Assembly: GCA_013215655.1 (NCBI GenBank)
Contig: JABSOX010000002.1
Location: 1 to 64,000, forward strand
Direction: 5' to 3'
DNA length: 64,000 bases
Source of the DNA: Colwellia sp.
GTDB taxonomy: Bacteria; Pseudomonadota; Gammaproteobacteria; Enterobacterales; Alteromonadaceae
Each line of letters opens with the position of its first letter. The stretch's first letter is position 1. Of this stretch, positions 54,866 to 64,000 are shown piece by piece. Below the pieces are notes generated by a model that saw only the letters and a list, made by a program, of their open reading frames with translations, had not been told where the DNA came from and searched no databases. The position numbers and the translations under genes are program-made.

Positions 54866-57481
54866 ATGAACGATCTTTCTAAAATAGAACTGCAGGATAA
54901 AAGATTGTCGCAGCAGTCATCGGGTCGCGGTGCATCTAATTTGTGGTTGAAACAATCATTAAGACTTTTGCATCATGAATTGCGTCGTGGTGAGTTAACC
55001 ATCATTTTTTTAGCTATTGTCTTAGCCGTCGCCACCGTGTTTTCATTAACGGGTTTCTCTGGACAAATAAAACAAGCAATTGTTGCCAATAGCACCAATA
55101 CCATCGCAGCTGATCGGGTCTTTAGTGGTACAAGTAAAATTAGTGTTGAAATACTTGAAAAAGCTGAACAATCAAACCTTAAACTAGCCAGAAAAATTGA
55201 AACCGAATCGATGGTTTTTGCTGATGATAAAATGCTTTTAAGTGAACTTTCAGCGGTCAGTAATTCTTACCCATTACGAGGTGAGTTACTAGTGAAAACC
55301 CAGCTTGATCAAATGGATCCTGTTGCTGTTAATGCACCTCCAGAAGGAAGTGTATGGGTTGAGCGTAGCGTATTAGGGCGATTAGGTGTAAAAATTGGTG
55401 ATGAGGTTGAAATTGGTGAAGCAACTTTTATCATTGCTGGCATCGTTACCGATATTCCTGATAAAAGTTATCAAATGCTCATTGCCGGACCAACAATATA
55501 TTTAAATATCCTTGATATGCCAAAAACTCAGCTTATACAGCCGGGTAGTCGCATGTGGTACATGTATTTGTTTGCTGGAGAAGTAGCGGATATTGAATCG
55601 TTTGAAGAATGGGTTAAACCCAAGGTAAACGAAGCGCAAAATTGGTACAGCGCTAAACAAGCACAAAACAGATTATCTTCAACATTAGACAGTGCTGAGC
55701 GTTTTCTCTCTTTAGCAAGTATGTTAGGAATAGTGCTTGCAGCGGTTGCAGTAGCAGTAGCTAGTCGACGTTATGGACAACGACATCAATCAGTTGTTGC
55801 AGTATTTAGAGCTTTAGGTGCTTCAATCAGTCATATTCGAAAACTTTATACATTTCATTGGAGCTTATTAAGTTTAATTAGTATTTTGGTGGGCTTATGT
55901 TTAGGTTATGTTTTAGTCCTTATTGGCGCTAGTGCTATCGAAAGTTATCTTTCTTTAGATGATACGCCATTAACTTATACACCATTTCTAACCGCTATCT
56001 TTACCGGGCTTTTGTGCGCAATAGCTTTTGCTATTCACCCTATTAAAGAACTTGTTAATACTTCACCTTTGTCAGTGATTAGAGGTTTTAAAAATAACAA
56101 ACTTGCGCGTTTTGGTTGGTATCAACTTCCGCCTTTAGCTGCCTTATTTATTTTATTACTACTCTTTAGTGGTGATGCGATTATGAGTATTGCCTTATTA
56201 GGCGGCGGCCTGTTTGTTTCGTTTTTATTATTGCTTTTTGGTAATAGTATTATGAGTGCAGGTCGAACGGTTGGCACAAAAGCGGGTAAGTCTTGGCATT
56301 TGGCGCTAGCAAATTTGAAACGTAGAGCAAGTGAAAACAGTGTTCAATTGGTCAGTTTTACTATTGCAATAAAATTATTGTTACTTATTACGGTAATGAA
56401 AACCTCGATAGTGGATGAATGGCAAGATCAGTTTCCTGAGGATACTCCTAATCAATATTTAGTTAATATTGCTCCACATGAAGTACCCGTACTTAAGCAG
56501 TTTACTATTGATCATGATATTCCTAATCGGGGTTTCTTCTCTATTTATCGTGGCCGATTATCAGCAATAAACGGCGAAGCAACGATATCGATGGAAGATG
56601 ATGAAGTAGACAATTCCTCTGAAGAAAAAGATGAACAAATTAAGGAAGAGGATGCTGAACAAAGTGGCCGCGAAGGAATGGGACGTGAATTGGGACTTAC
56701 ATGGCTTAATGACGTTCCGATGGAAAATAGAATTCTCGAAGGGAGTTGGTGGCAAGCCGATGATAATAAACCGCAGGTTTCAATTGAAAGTGGTATCGCG
56801 GAACGACTAAAAATAGTATTAGGTGACCAACTCTCTTTCTCAATTGATTCACAAGAAGTAACCGCTGAAGTGACCAGTATTCGAGAAGTTGATTGGGAAA
56901 CCCGTCAATTAAATTTCATTATGATATTTAATGAATCGGTACTGAAAGATTTTCCTGCCACGGCAATTTCTGCATGGAATATACCTGAAAACAAAAAGGA
57001 TGATTTTTTTAAATTATTATCTGAGCACCCAACATTAACTTACATTGATTTTGAAGCCATTATGGAGCAGTTACATACCTTGATTGAACAAGTATCAATA
57101 GCGATAGAGTTAATTTTAGTCTTAGTTGTACTTGCCGGTAGTTTAGTTTTAGTTGCCCAAGTTCAGGCTAGTATGGAAGATCGTGAACGAGAGCTCGCTA
57201 TATTACGTACATTAGGCGCAAAAGGCTCTCTGTTACGTAATAGTATTTTATTTGAGTTTGTAGCTTTAGGTGCTATCGCAGGGCTAATGGCAAGTATTGG
57301 TATGGAAATAGGTGTGTTTATTCTTCAAACTCAAGCGTTTGAAATGGCCGGAAGTTTTCATTTTAAATATTGGTTAATGGGCATTGGTGCGGGTGCTGGT
57401 TTTGTTGGTTTAATTGGCATGTTAAGTTGTTATCGCTTATTAAATTTAACGAGTGTGACCTTAATCCGTAGAACCATGTAA
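54866..57481 (+). CDS. ybbP: ABC transporter permease YbbP
   Basis: FtsX/MacB-type permease with two repeats of the helix-periplasmic domain-helix layout. Matches include WLKQSLRLLHHELRRGELTI, AVAVASRRYGQRHQSVVAVF, ALGASISHIRKLYTFHWSLL, DRERELAILRTLGAKGSLLR and the C-terminal helices. 871 residues compared with 804 in E. coli; part of the excess is a strongly acidic insertion at about residues 575-600 (EDDEVDNSSEEKDEQ) in the second periplasmic domain. Start is two bases after the ybbA stop. Confidence 0.93.
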   Translation: MNDLSKIELQDKRLSQQSSGRGASNLWLKQSLRLLHHELRRGELTIIFLAIVLAVATVFSLTGFSGQIKQAIVANSTNTIAADRVFSGTSKISVEILEKAEQSNLKLARKIETESMVFADDKMLLSELSAVSNSYPLRGELLVKTQLDQMDPVAVNAPPEGSVWVERSVLGRLGVKIGDEVEIGEATFIIAGIVTDIPDKSYQMLIAGPTIYLNILDMPKTQLIQPGSRMWYMYLFAGEVADIESFEEWVKPKVNEAQNWYSAKQAQNRLSSTLDSAERFLSLASMLGIVLAAVAVAVASRRYGQRHQSVVAVFRALGASISHIRKLYTFHWSLLSLISILVGLCLGYVLVLIGASAIESYLSLDDTPLTYTPFLTAIFTGLLCAIAFAIHPIKELVNTSPLSVIRGFKNNKLARFGWYQLPPLAALFILLLLFSGDAIMSIALLGGGLFVSFLLLLFGNSIMSAGRTVGTKAGKSWHLALANLKRRASENSVQLVSFTIAIKLLLLITVMKTSIVDEWQDQFPEDTPNQYLVNIAPHEVPVLKQFTIDHDIPNRGFFSIYRGRLSAINGEATISMEDDEVDNSSEEKDEQIKEEDAEQSGREGMGRELGLTWLNDVPMENRILEGSWWQADDNKPQVSIESGIAERLKIVLGDQLSFSIDSQEVTAEVTSIREVDWETRQLNFIMIFNESVLKDFPATAISAWNIPENKKDDFFKLLSEHPTLTYIDFEAIMEQLHTLIEQVSIAIELILVLVVLAGSLVLVAQVQASMEDRERELAILRTLGAKGSLLRNSILFEFVALGAIAGLMASIGMEIGVFILQTQAFEMAGSFHFKYWLMGIGAGAGFVGLIGMLSCYRLLNLTSVTLIRRTM

Positions 57482-57504
57482 TAGCAAATAGATTAATCAC
57501 TGCC

Positions 57505-57548
57505 AACAACCTCAATATGCTGAAACTCGCATCTTGAGGTTGTTTGGG
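57505..57548 (+). terminator. Terminator after ybbP
   Basis: Perfect 11-bp stem AACAACCTCAA (57505-57515) / TTGAGGTTGTT (57534-57544) with an 18-base loop that can pair further (ATGC/GCAT). The T tract is short. Confidence 0.65.
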
Positions 57549-57583
57549 TATAATACCTTCAAATTATATTAGAACTTAACGCT

Positions 57584-58618
57584 ATGACCTTATTGCCAAA
57601 ATCTGACGGAGTGGTAAAAGTACTCGTTGTTACTGCTGCTTTGTTTATTGTTTTAGCGGGTATAAAAACAGCAAGTAACCTTTTAGTACCTTTTCTTCTT
57701 TCCGTATTTATTGCTATTATTTGTAATCCGATTATCGTTAAAGCGGCTAAATATAAAATACCAAAAGCCTTGGCAGTTGTTATTGTTATTGCCATTTTTG
57801 TTACCATCGCGTTGTCTTTGGCAGGATTAGTGGGGCAATCACTAGCGGAATTATCGCAAAAAATTCCCGAATATCGAGTACAACTTAAAGAGCAATTTTC
57901 TTGGTTAACAACCACACTTGAAAGTTATAATATTCAAATATCCTCCGAATTATTGATTGAGTACTTTGATCCCGCTGCTGCGATGGGTTTAGCTACGGAT
58001 ATGTTAAGTGGATTAGGCAGTGTTATGGCCAACCTATTTTTAATAATTATCACGGTAATTTTTATGTTATTTGAGGCTTCATCATTGCCAGTTAAGCTTC
58101 ATTTAGCACTTGATGATCCTGAAATGCGGATGAATCAAATTGATCGTTTTGTAACATCAGTAAACAATTATTTAGCAATCAAAACGTTAGTTAGTATCGC
58201 TACCGGTGTTTGTGTCTCTCTGATGTTATGGATATTTGGTTTGGACTTTTTTCTTTTATGGGGAGTCTTAGCATTTTTACTCAATTATATTCCTAATATT
58301 GGTTCTATAATTGCGGCAGTGCCGGCGATGTCTCTAGCCGTTTTACAACTGGGTATCGCTGAAGCGGGATTTATCGGTTTGGGTTATATGATTATCAATA
58401 TGGTAATGGGCAATGTTATTGAACCTCGATATTTAGGCAAAGGATTAGGGCTTTCAACCTTAGTGGTCTTTTTATCGTTGATCTTTTGGGGCTGGTTATT
58501 AGGTACTGTTGGTATGTTGTTATCTGTTCCTCTAACCATGGTGATTAAAATTGCTCTAGAATCCTCACAAGAAGGACGTTGGTTTGCGGTGATGCTGTCC
58601 AACGAAGAGAGCTCTTAA
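57584..58618 (+). CDS. AI-2E family transporter (YdiK/PerM type)
   Basis: AI-2E transporter fold: two N-terminal helices (LFIVLAGIKTASNLLVPFLL, ALAVVIVIAIFVTIALSLAG), an amphipathic linker with LAELSQKIPEYRVQLKEQ, and the C-terminal helices with LLWGVLAFLLNYIPNIGSII, NVIEPRYLGKGLGLS and FLSLIFWGWLLGTVGMLLSV. 344 residues. These proteins export or exchange small molecules; the autoinducer-2 role is shown for few members, so substrate unknown. Confidence 0.9.
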   Translation: MTLLPKSDGVVKVLVVTAALFIVLAGIKTASNLLVPFLLSVFIAIICNPIIVKAAKYKIPKALAVVIVIAIFVTIALSLAGLVGQSLAELSQKIPEYRVQLKEQFSWLTTTLESYNIQISSELLIEYFDPAAAMGLATDMLSGLGSVMANLFLIIITVIFMLFEASSLPVKLHLALDDPEMRMNQIDRFVTSVNNYLAIKTLVSIATGVCVSLMLWIFGLDFFLLWGVLAFLLNYIPNIGSIIAAVPAMSLAVLQLGIAEAGFIGLGYMIINMVMGNVIEPRYLGKGLGLSTLVVFLSLIFWGWLLGTVGMLLSVPLTMVIKIALESSQEGRWFAVMLSNEESS

Positions 58619-58737
58619 GGAAATTGAGTCTTACTCTTTCTTACATTTTTAAACGTTTTTTAGACAGTTAATTTGCTGATTTACATTCATTAAAAGTTGA
58701 TAATGGTTTTATTATAAAGTTTCTCAAGGTGAAGCCT

Positions 58738-59352
58738 TTGTCATTATCACTTTTATCTTTTAAGTATGTAAAAAATACCGTTACTACCATTACCACATCA
58801 TTTTTATTATGTTGTGCTTTCTCTAGTAATGCAGAAGATAGTTTTTCAATATTTATTTCAAGTGAACATCAAAGTGAAGATCAAATTAATGGTTTTGGTG
58901 TCTCTGCGTTATTAAAAAATTCAGAATCAAATATTGGTGTTTCAATATTTTCATCTATTGCACCATCTGAGGTTATTGATACTCGAGGGTTTAATCAACA
59001 CTATATCGCTTGGGAGGTTGGCGCTAAGTTTGGTTACTTCTCCGATGTGTTTTTTTATGCCGAGCTAGGTTTTGATTTTGGTGAATTGACACTTCAAAGT
59101 CGAGGTGAAGATGACCGTTATGACTATCATGATGACGATGGAGAATTTGATTTTACAGACTTTATTGAAATCAGAAACCGAGTGCATGATAACTCTAATG
59201 ATATCGACGGCTATGTTGGTATTGGTGCTGGTTATGATTTTGGACGCTTTCAAATTGAAGCATTCACCCGCTATCGACAAATAGATGGTGAATTTTGGAA
59301 AGCTGATAATCAAGCATTTGCTGGGGTCAGAGCTTCACTTTCCTTTTTCTAA
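58738..59352 (+). CDS. Small exported beta-barrel-like protein of unknown function
   Basis: Signal peptide (TTITTSFLLCCAFSSNA-E) and ~170 mature residues of alternating strands with an acidic loop (DDRYDYHDDDGEFDF), ending in FAGVRASLSFF, the C-terminal-Phe pattern of outer membrane barrels. The start is unusual: AAGGTGA (58726-58732) sits 5 bases before TTG 58738, while a GTG at 58729 falls inside that ribosome site; no ATG fits. I therefore prefer TTG 58738 but the GTG (three codons earlier) remains possible. Family not recognised. Confidence 0.7.
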   Translation: MSLSLLSFKYVKNTVTTITTSFLLCCAFSSNAEDSFSIFISSEHQSEDQINGFGVSALLKNSESNIGVSIFSSIAPSEVIDTRGFNQHYIAWEVGAKFGYFSDVFFYAELGFDFGELTLQSRGEDDRYDYHDDDGEFDFTDFIEIRNRVHDNSNDIDGYVGIGAGYDFGRFQIEAFTRYRQIDGEFWKADNQAFAGVRASLSFF

Positions 59353-59381
59353 AAAGTTTTATCAAAAATGGAGCAAATAAT

Positions 59382-59813
59382 TTAATTAAAAAATTTAGTT
59401 ATGAAGGTGACAAATTTATTTTCTGTTTGTAGCTGAGGTGCATATTCATAACTGTTTTTGAGAATAGTTAAGCGTAATGATAAAGTAGCGCCGTGTCCCC
59501 AAGGCCACCAAATGGCCAGTACTGCAGGTTGTGTATCTGTTGCAGGGCGAGTAAATAACTTTTGCTCTTTAGTTACTTTTGCTAATTCACCTAACTGAGT
59601 CTTTAATTCTTTAGGGGCTTTTTTAATGGTTTTTCTATCCCATTCATCAACAAAATTACTACGTAACACTGCCAATGTTTGCTCTGCTTTTCCGTTGGCA
59701 AACTCAGACAACATTACTTGACGAGATTCTTCCCAACGCCAATTCAATAGGTCTTTAAGTGGCTCAGTGATATCTAAAGTTACTGCTGATATTTCTTCAA
59801 AGCTAAGTGTCAT
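59382..59813 (-). CDS. Hypothetical protein, 143 residues
   Basis: No signal peptide or membrane helix; mostly helical first two-thirds (LKDLLNWRWEESRQVMLSEF, KAPKELKTQLGELAKVTKEQ) then a strand-rich end with LAIWWPWGHGATLSLRLTIL. Codon use and amino-acid composition look normal and the frame is uninterrupted. I do not recognise the family. It stands alone on the minus strand between the small barrel gene and rlmF. Confidence 0.7.
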   Translation of the reverse strand: MTLSFEEISAVTLDITEPLKDLLNWRWEESRQVMLSEFANGKAEQTLAVLRSNFVDEWDRKTIKKAPKELKTQLGELAKVTKEQKLFTRPATDTQPAVLAIWWPWGHGATLSLRLTILKNSYEYAPQLQTENKFVTFITKFFN

Positions 59814-59893
59814 TGATAATCCGTCATACCTTCTTTTTATTAGATACTGATAATATCTTATTTATACTTAAAAAATCAAAGCTCTAATGAGAT

Positions 59894-60865
59894 TTATTTG
59901 CGATAAAACCAGGCTTGTTGTTGTTCTTTATTTAAAAAGCTCCATGCAATAAAACGGCTGGTTTTTTGGCCTTGAGCCATTTTTATAATTTTAATCTCTA
60001 CTACCTTTGCTTTTTTCAATGCTTGTTTTATGGCACTTAAATTATCTTTTTTTGATATTAAACTGGTAAACCATAAGACTTGTTGTTGATAATGACAGCT
60101 TTCGTTGATGATATTTTTGATAAAGGTTAATTCACCCCCTGCGCACCATAACTCTGCATTTTGGCCACCAAAATTTAACTTAACTTCTTGGTTTCTTTTG
60201 TTAGTGCTTGGAGGGCTTTTAGCTTTATCTTTAGTTATATTTAAGTTTTGCCATTTACGTTGAGAACCTTGTGTCGCCTCTTCAATTGAACGGTGAAAGG
60301 GAGGATTACACATGGTTAAATCATATTTTTTATCAGCCTGTAATATTCCCTTAAATATTGATTTAGTATCTTCCTGTAATACACATGTTATTGCGTCATC
60401 AAGGTGAATATTGGCTTGAATATTCTTGTTAGCATATTCTATTGATATGGGATCAATATCTGTTGCGACAAAACGCCATTTATATTGCTGGTGCCCAAGT
60501 AATGGATAAATACAGCTGGCGCCAGTACCAATATCGACAACGGTAATATTTTCACTGTTGGGGATTTTATTGTTGTTAGTTGTTTTTAATAAATCGGCTA
60601 AATAATGAATATAATCAATACGTCCCGGTATTGGTGGGCATAAATAACCTTGAGGTATATCCCAGTGGGTAATTTTATAATGTTGTTTTAGTAATGCTAA
60701 GTTTAATGCTTTTACCGCATTAGCATCGGAGAAATCGATGCTTAAATTTTGATATTTATTGGTATAAATAAAGGGGGCTAGTGTAGGGGAACTTAACGCC
60801 AGTGCGGTAAAGTCATAACCGTATTTATGAACATTTCTCGGATGAAGATTATCTTTTATTTGCAT
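59894..60865 (-). CDS. rlmF: 23S rRNA (adenine(1618)-N6)-methyltransferase RlmF
   Basis: RlmF begins with LHPRNVHKYGYDFTALALSS, the family N terminus. The SAM site follows (ITVVDIGTGASCIYPLLG, FVATDIDPISIEYANKNI) and the catalytic N6-methyltransferase motif MCNPPFHRSIEEA. I start at ATG 60865 because the E. coli protein begins about six residues before this LHPRN; the frame is open back to an ATG at 60922, but that would overlap the upstream gene's 3' end. The gap to that gene is then seven bases. Confidence 0.92.
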   Translation of the reverse strand: MQIKDNLHPRNVHKYGYDFTALALSSPTLAPFIYTNKYQNLSIDFSDANAVKALNLALLKQHYKITHWDIPQGYLCPPIPGRIDYIHYLADLLKTTNNNKIPNSENITVVDIGTGASCIYPLLGHQQYKWRFVATDIDPISIEYANKNIQANIHLDDAITCVLQEDTKSIFKGILQADKKYDLTMCNPPFHRSIEEATQGSQRKWQNLNITKDKAKSPPSTNKRNQEVKLNFGGQNAELWCAGGELTFIKNIINESCHYQQQVLWFTSLISKKDNLSAIKQALKKAKVVEIKIIKMAQGQKTSRFIAWSFLNKEQQQAWFYRK

Positions 60866-60872
60866 AGCGCTA

Positions 60873-61346
60873 TTAGGGTTTTGAACCGATTTTAAATGAA
60901 CCGTTTGACATAAACTGCACAACTTCTTTGCGTTTTTTTCCGATCAATAATGTCCCATCATCCATAAACAAGAAGTTTTTCCAACAACGTTGAAAAACAG
61001 CCCATGTTGTTTCGATGATGTTACTTCTTGAAGAGCAAAAATAGACAACCGTATTATTATCCCAATGTAGGTGTTCAATCATTAGTTCAGGAAGCGCTTC
61101 ATCTTCGCTATCCCATCTAGGTTCCCACTGACCATTGTCTTGCCAAGTATCCGTATTAAAAGCCCAATCGCCACTTTTAAAGAAATCGGGATGATCAACT
61201 TGTTTACTGATAAAAGTATCCCAAAGGATGTTAGCTCTACTCACTGACATCGGTTTGATTTTTGTGACATCAGACTCTTTAATGGGTAAGCTTTTGTGTT
61301 TAAAAATCCAAGCGTTTTTGAGCTGATCTAGCGAGGTATAACTCAT
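60873..61346 (-). CDS. DUF2947-like protein
   Basis: 157 residues, soluble, rich in Trp (ETTWAVFQRCWKNFLFMDDG, EPRWDSEDEALPEL) with a compact C terminus GTLLIGKKRKEVVQFMSNGS. This pattern matches, from memory, the DUF2947 family of marine gammaproteobacteria; function unknown. Seven bases upstream of rlmF, so probably co-transcribed with it. Confidence 0.65.
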   Translation of the reverse strand: MSYTSLDQLKNAWIFKHKSLPIKESDVTKIKPMSVSRANILWDTFISKQVDHPDFFKSGDWAFNTDTWQDNGQWEPRWDSEDEALPELMIEHLHWDNNTVVYFCSSRSNIIETTWAVFQRCWKNFLFMDDGTLLIGKKRKEVVQFMSNGSFKIGSKP

Positions 61347-61499
61347 CGTATTTATTGTTCTATTGTGATTTCTAAAAAGGCGAAGGAATTATAACAGAGT
61401 GATGGCAATACCAAACTACTTAAATTATTTGAATGTGATGAAACAACTAAAAGGCTCCCTATTAGAGAGCTTTATTTTGATCGGAGTATATGATTAATT

Positions 61500-62273
61500 T
61501 TAGGTAGATGATTTTTTAAATTTAAAAACAAATCTATCGGTTTTTCCTCTTACGGCAGGATCAAAAACCATTTTACTGTAATCGTCACTTTTGTTTTGTA
61601 AGAAACTCGCTTCAGCATCTAATGAAAATCCAGCTTCTGCAAGTTCATCACGGACACGTTGATGATGAATTCGGTGTAATTTAGGGTTGTGTTCTCCAGC
61701 ACCTGATTCCATATCTATGAGTCCTAAAGTGCCTCCGGGTTTAAGGGCGTTTTTCAATTGACTTAATATTTTCATACGTGTTTCTTTAGGAACAACAGAA
61801 TATAAGTCATGGTAGTTGAGTACAACAGTCACCACATCAACTTCATTGTTTAAATCAAACTCACCAAATTCTTTTTTATAATGAGTTACGTTTGCTAAGC
61901 GGTTATTGGCGGTGCGTTTATTAAATTCTTTACCAAATCTGCCATCCATAATCTCTAAAATGAATTTATTATTTTGCGCAATAACTTTACCTTTTTTACC
62001 TACGCGGTGTGATATAACTTCCGTGTAATAACCCCCACTAGAAAGTACTTCTAAAACAGTCATACCGGGCTCAATACCAAAAAACTGCATAACTTCTTGC
62101 GGCTTACGACCAACATCTATTTCTTTGTCTTTTTCTGCACGATGTTCAGATTGTAAAGCTTTGCTGAACTGCACTTCATTAGCAGCGAAACTTATTGAAG
62201 TATATGAACTGACGATTGCTGACAGGCTTATTGCTATTAATGTTTTTTTTAAGTAATTACCTTTAGTTAACAT
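61500..62273 (-). CDS. Exported SAM-dependent methyltransferase-like protein
   Basis: Has a signal peptide (LKKTLIAISLSAIVSSYTSISFA-A) followed by a class I methyltransferase-like domain: MTVLEVLSSGGYYTEVISHR, VDVVTVVLNYHDLYSVVPKE, LKNALKPGGTLGLIDMESGA. The SAM-binding loop is EVLSSGG rather than the usual DxGxG, and SAM is not known to be periplasmic, so the biochemical role is uncertain. It follows the transporter gene by 16 bases on the same strand. Confidence 0.8.
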   Translation of the reverse strand: MLTKGNYLKKTLIAISLSAIVSSYTSISFAANEVQFSKALQSEHRAEKDKEIDVGRKPQEVMQFFGIEPGMTVLEVLSSGGYYTEVISHRVGKKGKVIAQNNKFILEIMDGRFGKEFNKRTANNRLANVTHYKKEFGEFDLNNEVDVVTVVLNYHDLYSVVPKETRMKILSQLKNALKPGGTLGLIDMESGAGEHNPKLHRIHHQRVRDELAEAGFSLDAEASFLQNKSDDYSKMVFDPAVRGKTDRFVFKFKKSST

Positions 62274-62289
62274 AAATATTCTCCGTATT

Positions 62290-63693
62290 TTAGTGGGTAC
62301 TGATTAAAGAGGGGGCTGTTGATACTTGAGCTTTATTGTTTTCTACTGCTTTTCGTTTTTTGAATAAATAAATAACATATAAGCCACTGCTCAGATGACC
62401 AAGCATAATAGCTTGGAAAAAGCTGTTTTCACTCGCAATCAGTGCACCAATAAAAGCTATCGGTAATAAAAGTAATAGTCGGTGCACAATGCCAACCGAG
62501 CTTGCTTGTAAAGTTTTCCCTTCACTGTTAAGGCATGATTGATAAACAATCGCGCAACCTGCGCCAATATAACCTATGGGAACCCAAATTAAGAAATCTG
62601 TTATTAAGCGTGCAACGGCACTTTCAGGGCAAATAAAATAAGAAAGTAAATCGCTATTAATATAAAGCACAATAGCCAATATCGATTGACTTAATACCAC
62701 GGTAATAAAAGTAATAAAATATGCCTCTTTCACTCTACTCAAATGTCCAGACCAATAGTTTGTGCCAATAATGCAGGGCATTGAGGTGGTTAATACCATG
62801 GGCAGTAACAGTAAAATAGATTCTATTCTTAAGATGAAAGCAAATGCGGCGACATAGGTGTAATCAATAGAAGCGGCGATCATAGTTAATAAAGCAATAC
62901 TTATAGGCGTAATAAGTTGCTGTAATATAATGAATAATCCATCATGCTGTGAGGAAAAAACGGTGATACGTAGCTCAGCGAATGATGGTAATTCAAGCTC
63001 TGTTTTATTCACAAGTAGTAATAATGAGATAAACGCAAACAGCATATCAACAGATACATGACTTAACGCTAAGCCTGATAATCCTTGAAGATGCCAAGTA
63101 CTTTCGGGGGTTAATAAAGCGATAGCTAAAATACTTTTTACTAATAACCAAGATAACATCAAACCGCTGGCTAATTTAGTATTACCTAAAGCGCGTAATA
63201 TCGCATTTACTTGCCAGATAATGGTTAAAAATATCCAACCTAAGTAACGTGTATTTAAATAAGTATTTTGTGTATTGGCAAAATCAATGGTGCTATCAAT
63301 GGAGTTTGACCAAGACTTGCTACCCAATAATGCAAGTAAATTGTCATTCATTGCGTAAAAGAACAATGATAAAAGCGAGACAACTAATACTGAAATAATG
63401 ATTGAGCTTGAAATGACTTTGGCTAATTTTTCTTTGTGCAAACAAGCGTATTTAACGACTTTGTTATTTGTTCTGACACTGGTACCAATGGCAATAGCAG
63501 CGATAGCTGTGGTGATAGGCAGTGTAAAACCTAAAGCAGTAAGAACATGTTCGCCATTAAGCGCAAGTAAACTAGACTCTAATAAATCATAGGCGAATAG
63601 CGCAAGTATGGCACCAACCATAGGTACAGATGACTTCCATATGACTTGATGAATTTTTGCATGGGTAAACCAATTTTTTAATTGTTGATCCAT
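62290..63693 (-). CDS. MATE-like multidrug/flippase family transporter
   Basis: About twelve membrane helices in two similar halves of six, the MATE/MOP-flippase layout: SSVPMVGAILALFAYDLLES, TALGFTLPITTAIAAIAIGT, NVL-like helix pairs, PMVLTTSMPCIIGTNYWSGH, WVPIGYIGAGCAIVYQSCLN. The GFTLPITTAIAAIAIG segment matches a MATE helix 2/3 start. 467 residues. Substrate unknown. Operon partner of the downstream exported methyltransferase-like gene (16-base gap). Confidence 0.82.
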   Translation of the reverse strand: MDQQLKNWFTHAKIHQVIWKSSVPMVGAILALFAYDLLESSLLALNGEHVLTALGFTLPITTAIAAIAIGTSVRTNNKVVKYACLHKEKLAKVISSSIIISVLVVSLLSLFFYAMNDNLLALLGSKSWSNSIDSTIDFANTQNTYLNTRYLGWIFLTIIWQVNAILRALGNTKLASGLMLSWLLVKSILAIALLTPESTWHLQGLSGLALSHVSVDMLFAFISLLLLVNKTELELPSFAELRITVFSSQHDGLFIILQQLITPISIALLTMIAASIDYTYVAAFAFILRIESILLLLPMVLTTSMPCIIGTNYWSGHLSRVKEAYFITFITVVLSQSILAIVLYINSDLLSYFICPESAVARLITDFLIWVPIGYIGAGCAIVYQSCLNSEGKTLQASSVGIVHRLLLLLPIAFIGALIASENSFFQAIMLGHLSSGLYVIYLFKKRKAVENNKAQVSTAPSLISTH

Positions 63694-63829
63694 CTAAGTT
63701 AACAATACTCAATAATTGACATCTTTTAACTAGATAGTGATTGTTGCCATTTAATTTCAGTTAGGAATGTAACATTTGATGTACTAAAGTGAGGAGGATT
63801 TTTCTGTTCACGTTAAAAGCTTATTAAAT

Positions 63830-64000
63830 TTAATTTTCATCTATAGCCACAATACAATTTCGACCATTTTTCTTTGCCTGATAGAGATTTTTATCAGCAA
63901 GAGTAAACAGCGTTTTAACTTCATCATTTTCTTGAGGGATGATGGTTGCACAACCTATGCTCATCGTAACAAAGGAATAAAACGTGTCAGGAGCTTGTTC
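63830..64000 (-). CDS. Diguanylate cyclase (GGDEF), C-terminal fragment, cut by window edge
   Basis: Minus-strand frame open from 64000 to TAA 63832-63830, 56 residues: FVTMSIGCATIIPQEND, then LFTLADKNLYQAKKNGRNCI. This is the end of a GGDEF domain (the ALxxAD..LYxAKxxGRN motif). Upstream domains, including the active-site loop, lie outside the window, so whether it is active cannot be judged. Confidence 0.88.
   Translation of the reverse strand, partial: EQAPDTFYSFVTMSIGCATIIPQENDEVKTLFTLADKNLYQAKKNGRNCIVAIDEN

Overview
The window reads as chromosomal core DNA of an AT-rich marine gammaproteobacterium. Protein resemblance and gene neighbourhoods (lpxB-rnhB-dnaE-accA-tilS, sbcDC, gcvR/bamC, yffB-dapE, yfbV next to ackA-pta, ilvIH, yfbR-alaA, tesA/ybbA-ybbP) suggest Alteromonadales, most likely Colwellia or a close relative. 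That placement is inference from memory of families; no database was searched. I see no phage, plasmid, insertion sequence or CRISPR array.

Layout. 1-7275: end of the lipid A/replication/fatty-acid operon (lpxB 3' part, rnhB, dnaE, accA) and tilS; accA is disrupted by an internal deletion with a frameshift. 7364-11113: sstT, a PhnA-like zinc-ribbon protein, a PAP2 phosphatase and an outer-membrane-barrel-like protein. 11181-11529: a gene-free, palindrome-rich repeat block. 11768-18818: accessory region of secreted proteins (two metallo-beta-lactamase-fold proteins and a formylglycine-generating-enzyme-like protein), a ToxR/CadC-type membrane regulator with a TPR-like output end, and a solute-binding protein. 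Two of the secreted genes share a 48-base inverted-repeat-bearing element upstream. 18904-32504: housekeeping (sbcDC, bcp, gcvR, bamC, dapE cluster, yfbV, rlmA, xthA), with a collapsed ackA-pta remnant at 29840-30165.

32761-44519 is the most interesting block: eight same-strand genes encoding a Tat-signal TldD-like metalloprotease, a TldE partner without a signal, a Tat-signal DUF4159 protein, a MoxR AAA+ ATPase, a DUF58/vWA protein, a BatA-N-like membrane protein, a DUF4175-like membrane protein and a large membrane-anchored protein. It looks like an envelope maturation or proteolysis system whose substrate is unknown.

44600-47110: ilvIH preceded by a 31-codon Val/Leu-rich leader peptide, a terminator and a competing antiterminator, i.e. 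a classical attenuator. 47328-52408: an HD-GYP response regulator, yfbR, alaA, an LRAT-like protein and a YvcK/CofD-like protein. 52681-53353: a tRNA-Ala(GGC)/2x tRNA-Glu(TTC) cluster with its own promoter and terminator. 53471-63693: tesA diverging from ybbA-ybbP with overlapping start codons, an AI-2E family permease, a small barrel-like protein, rlmF, several proteins of unknown function, an exported methyltransferase and a MATE-like transporter. The window ends inside a GGDEF protein.
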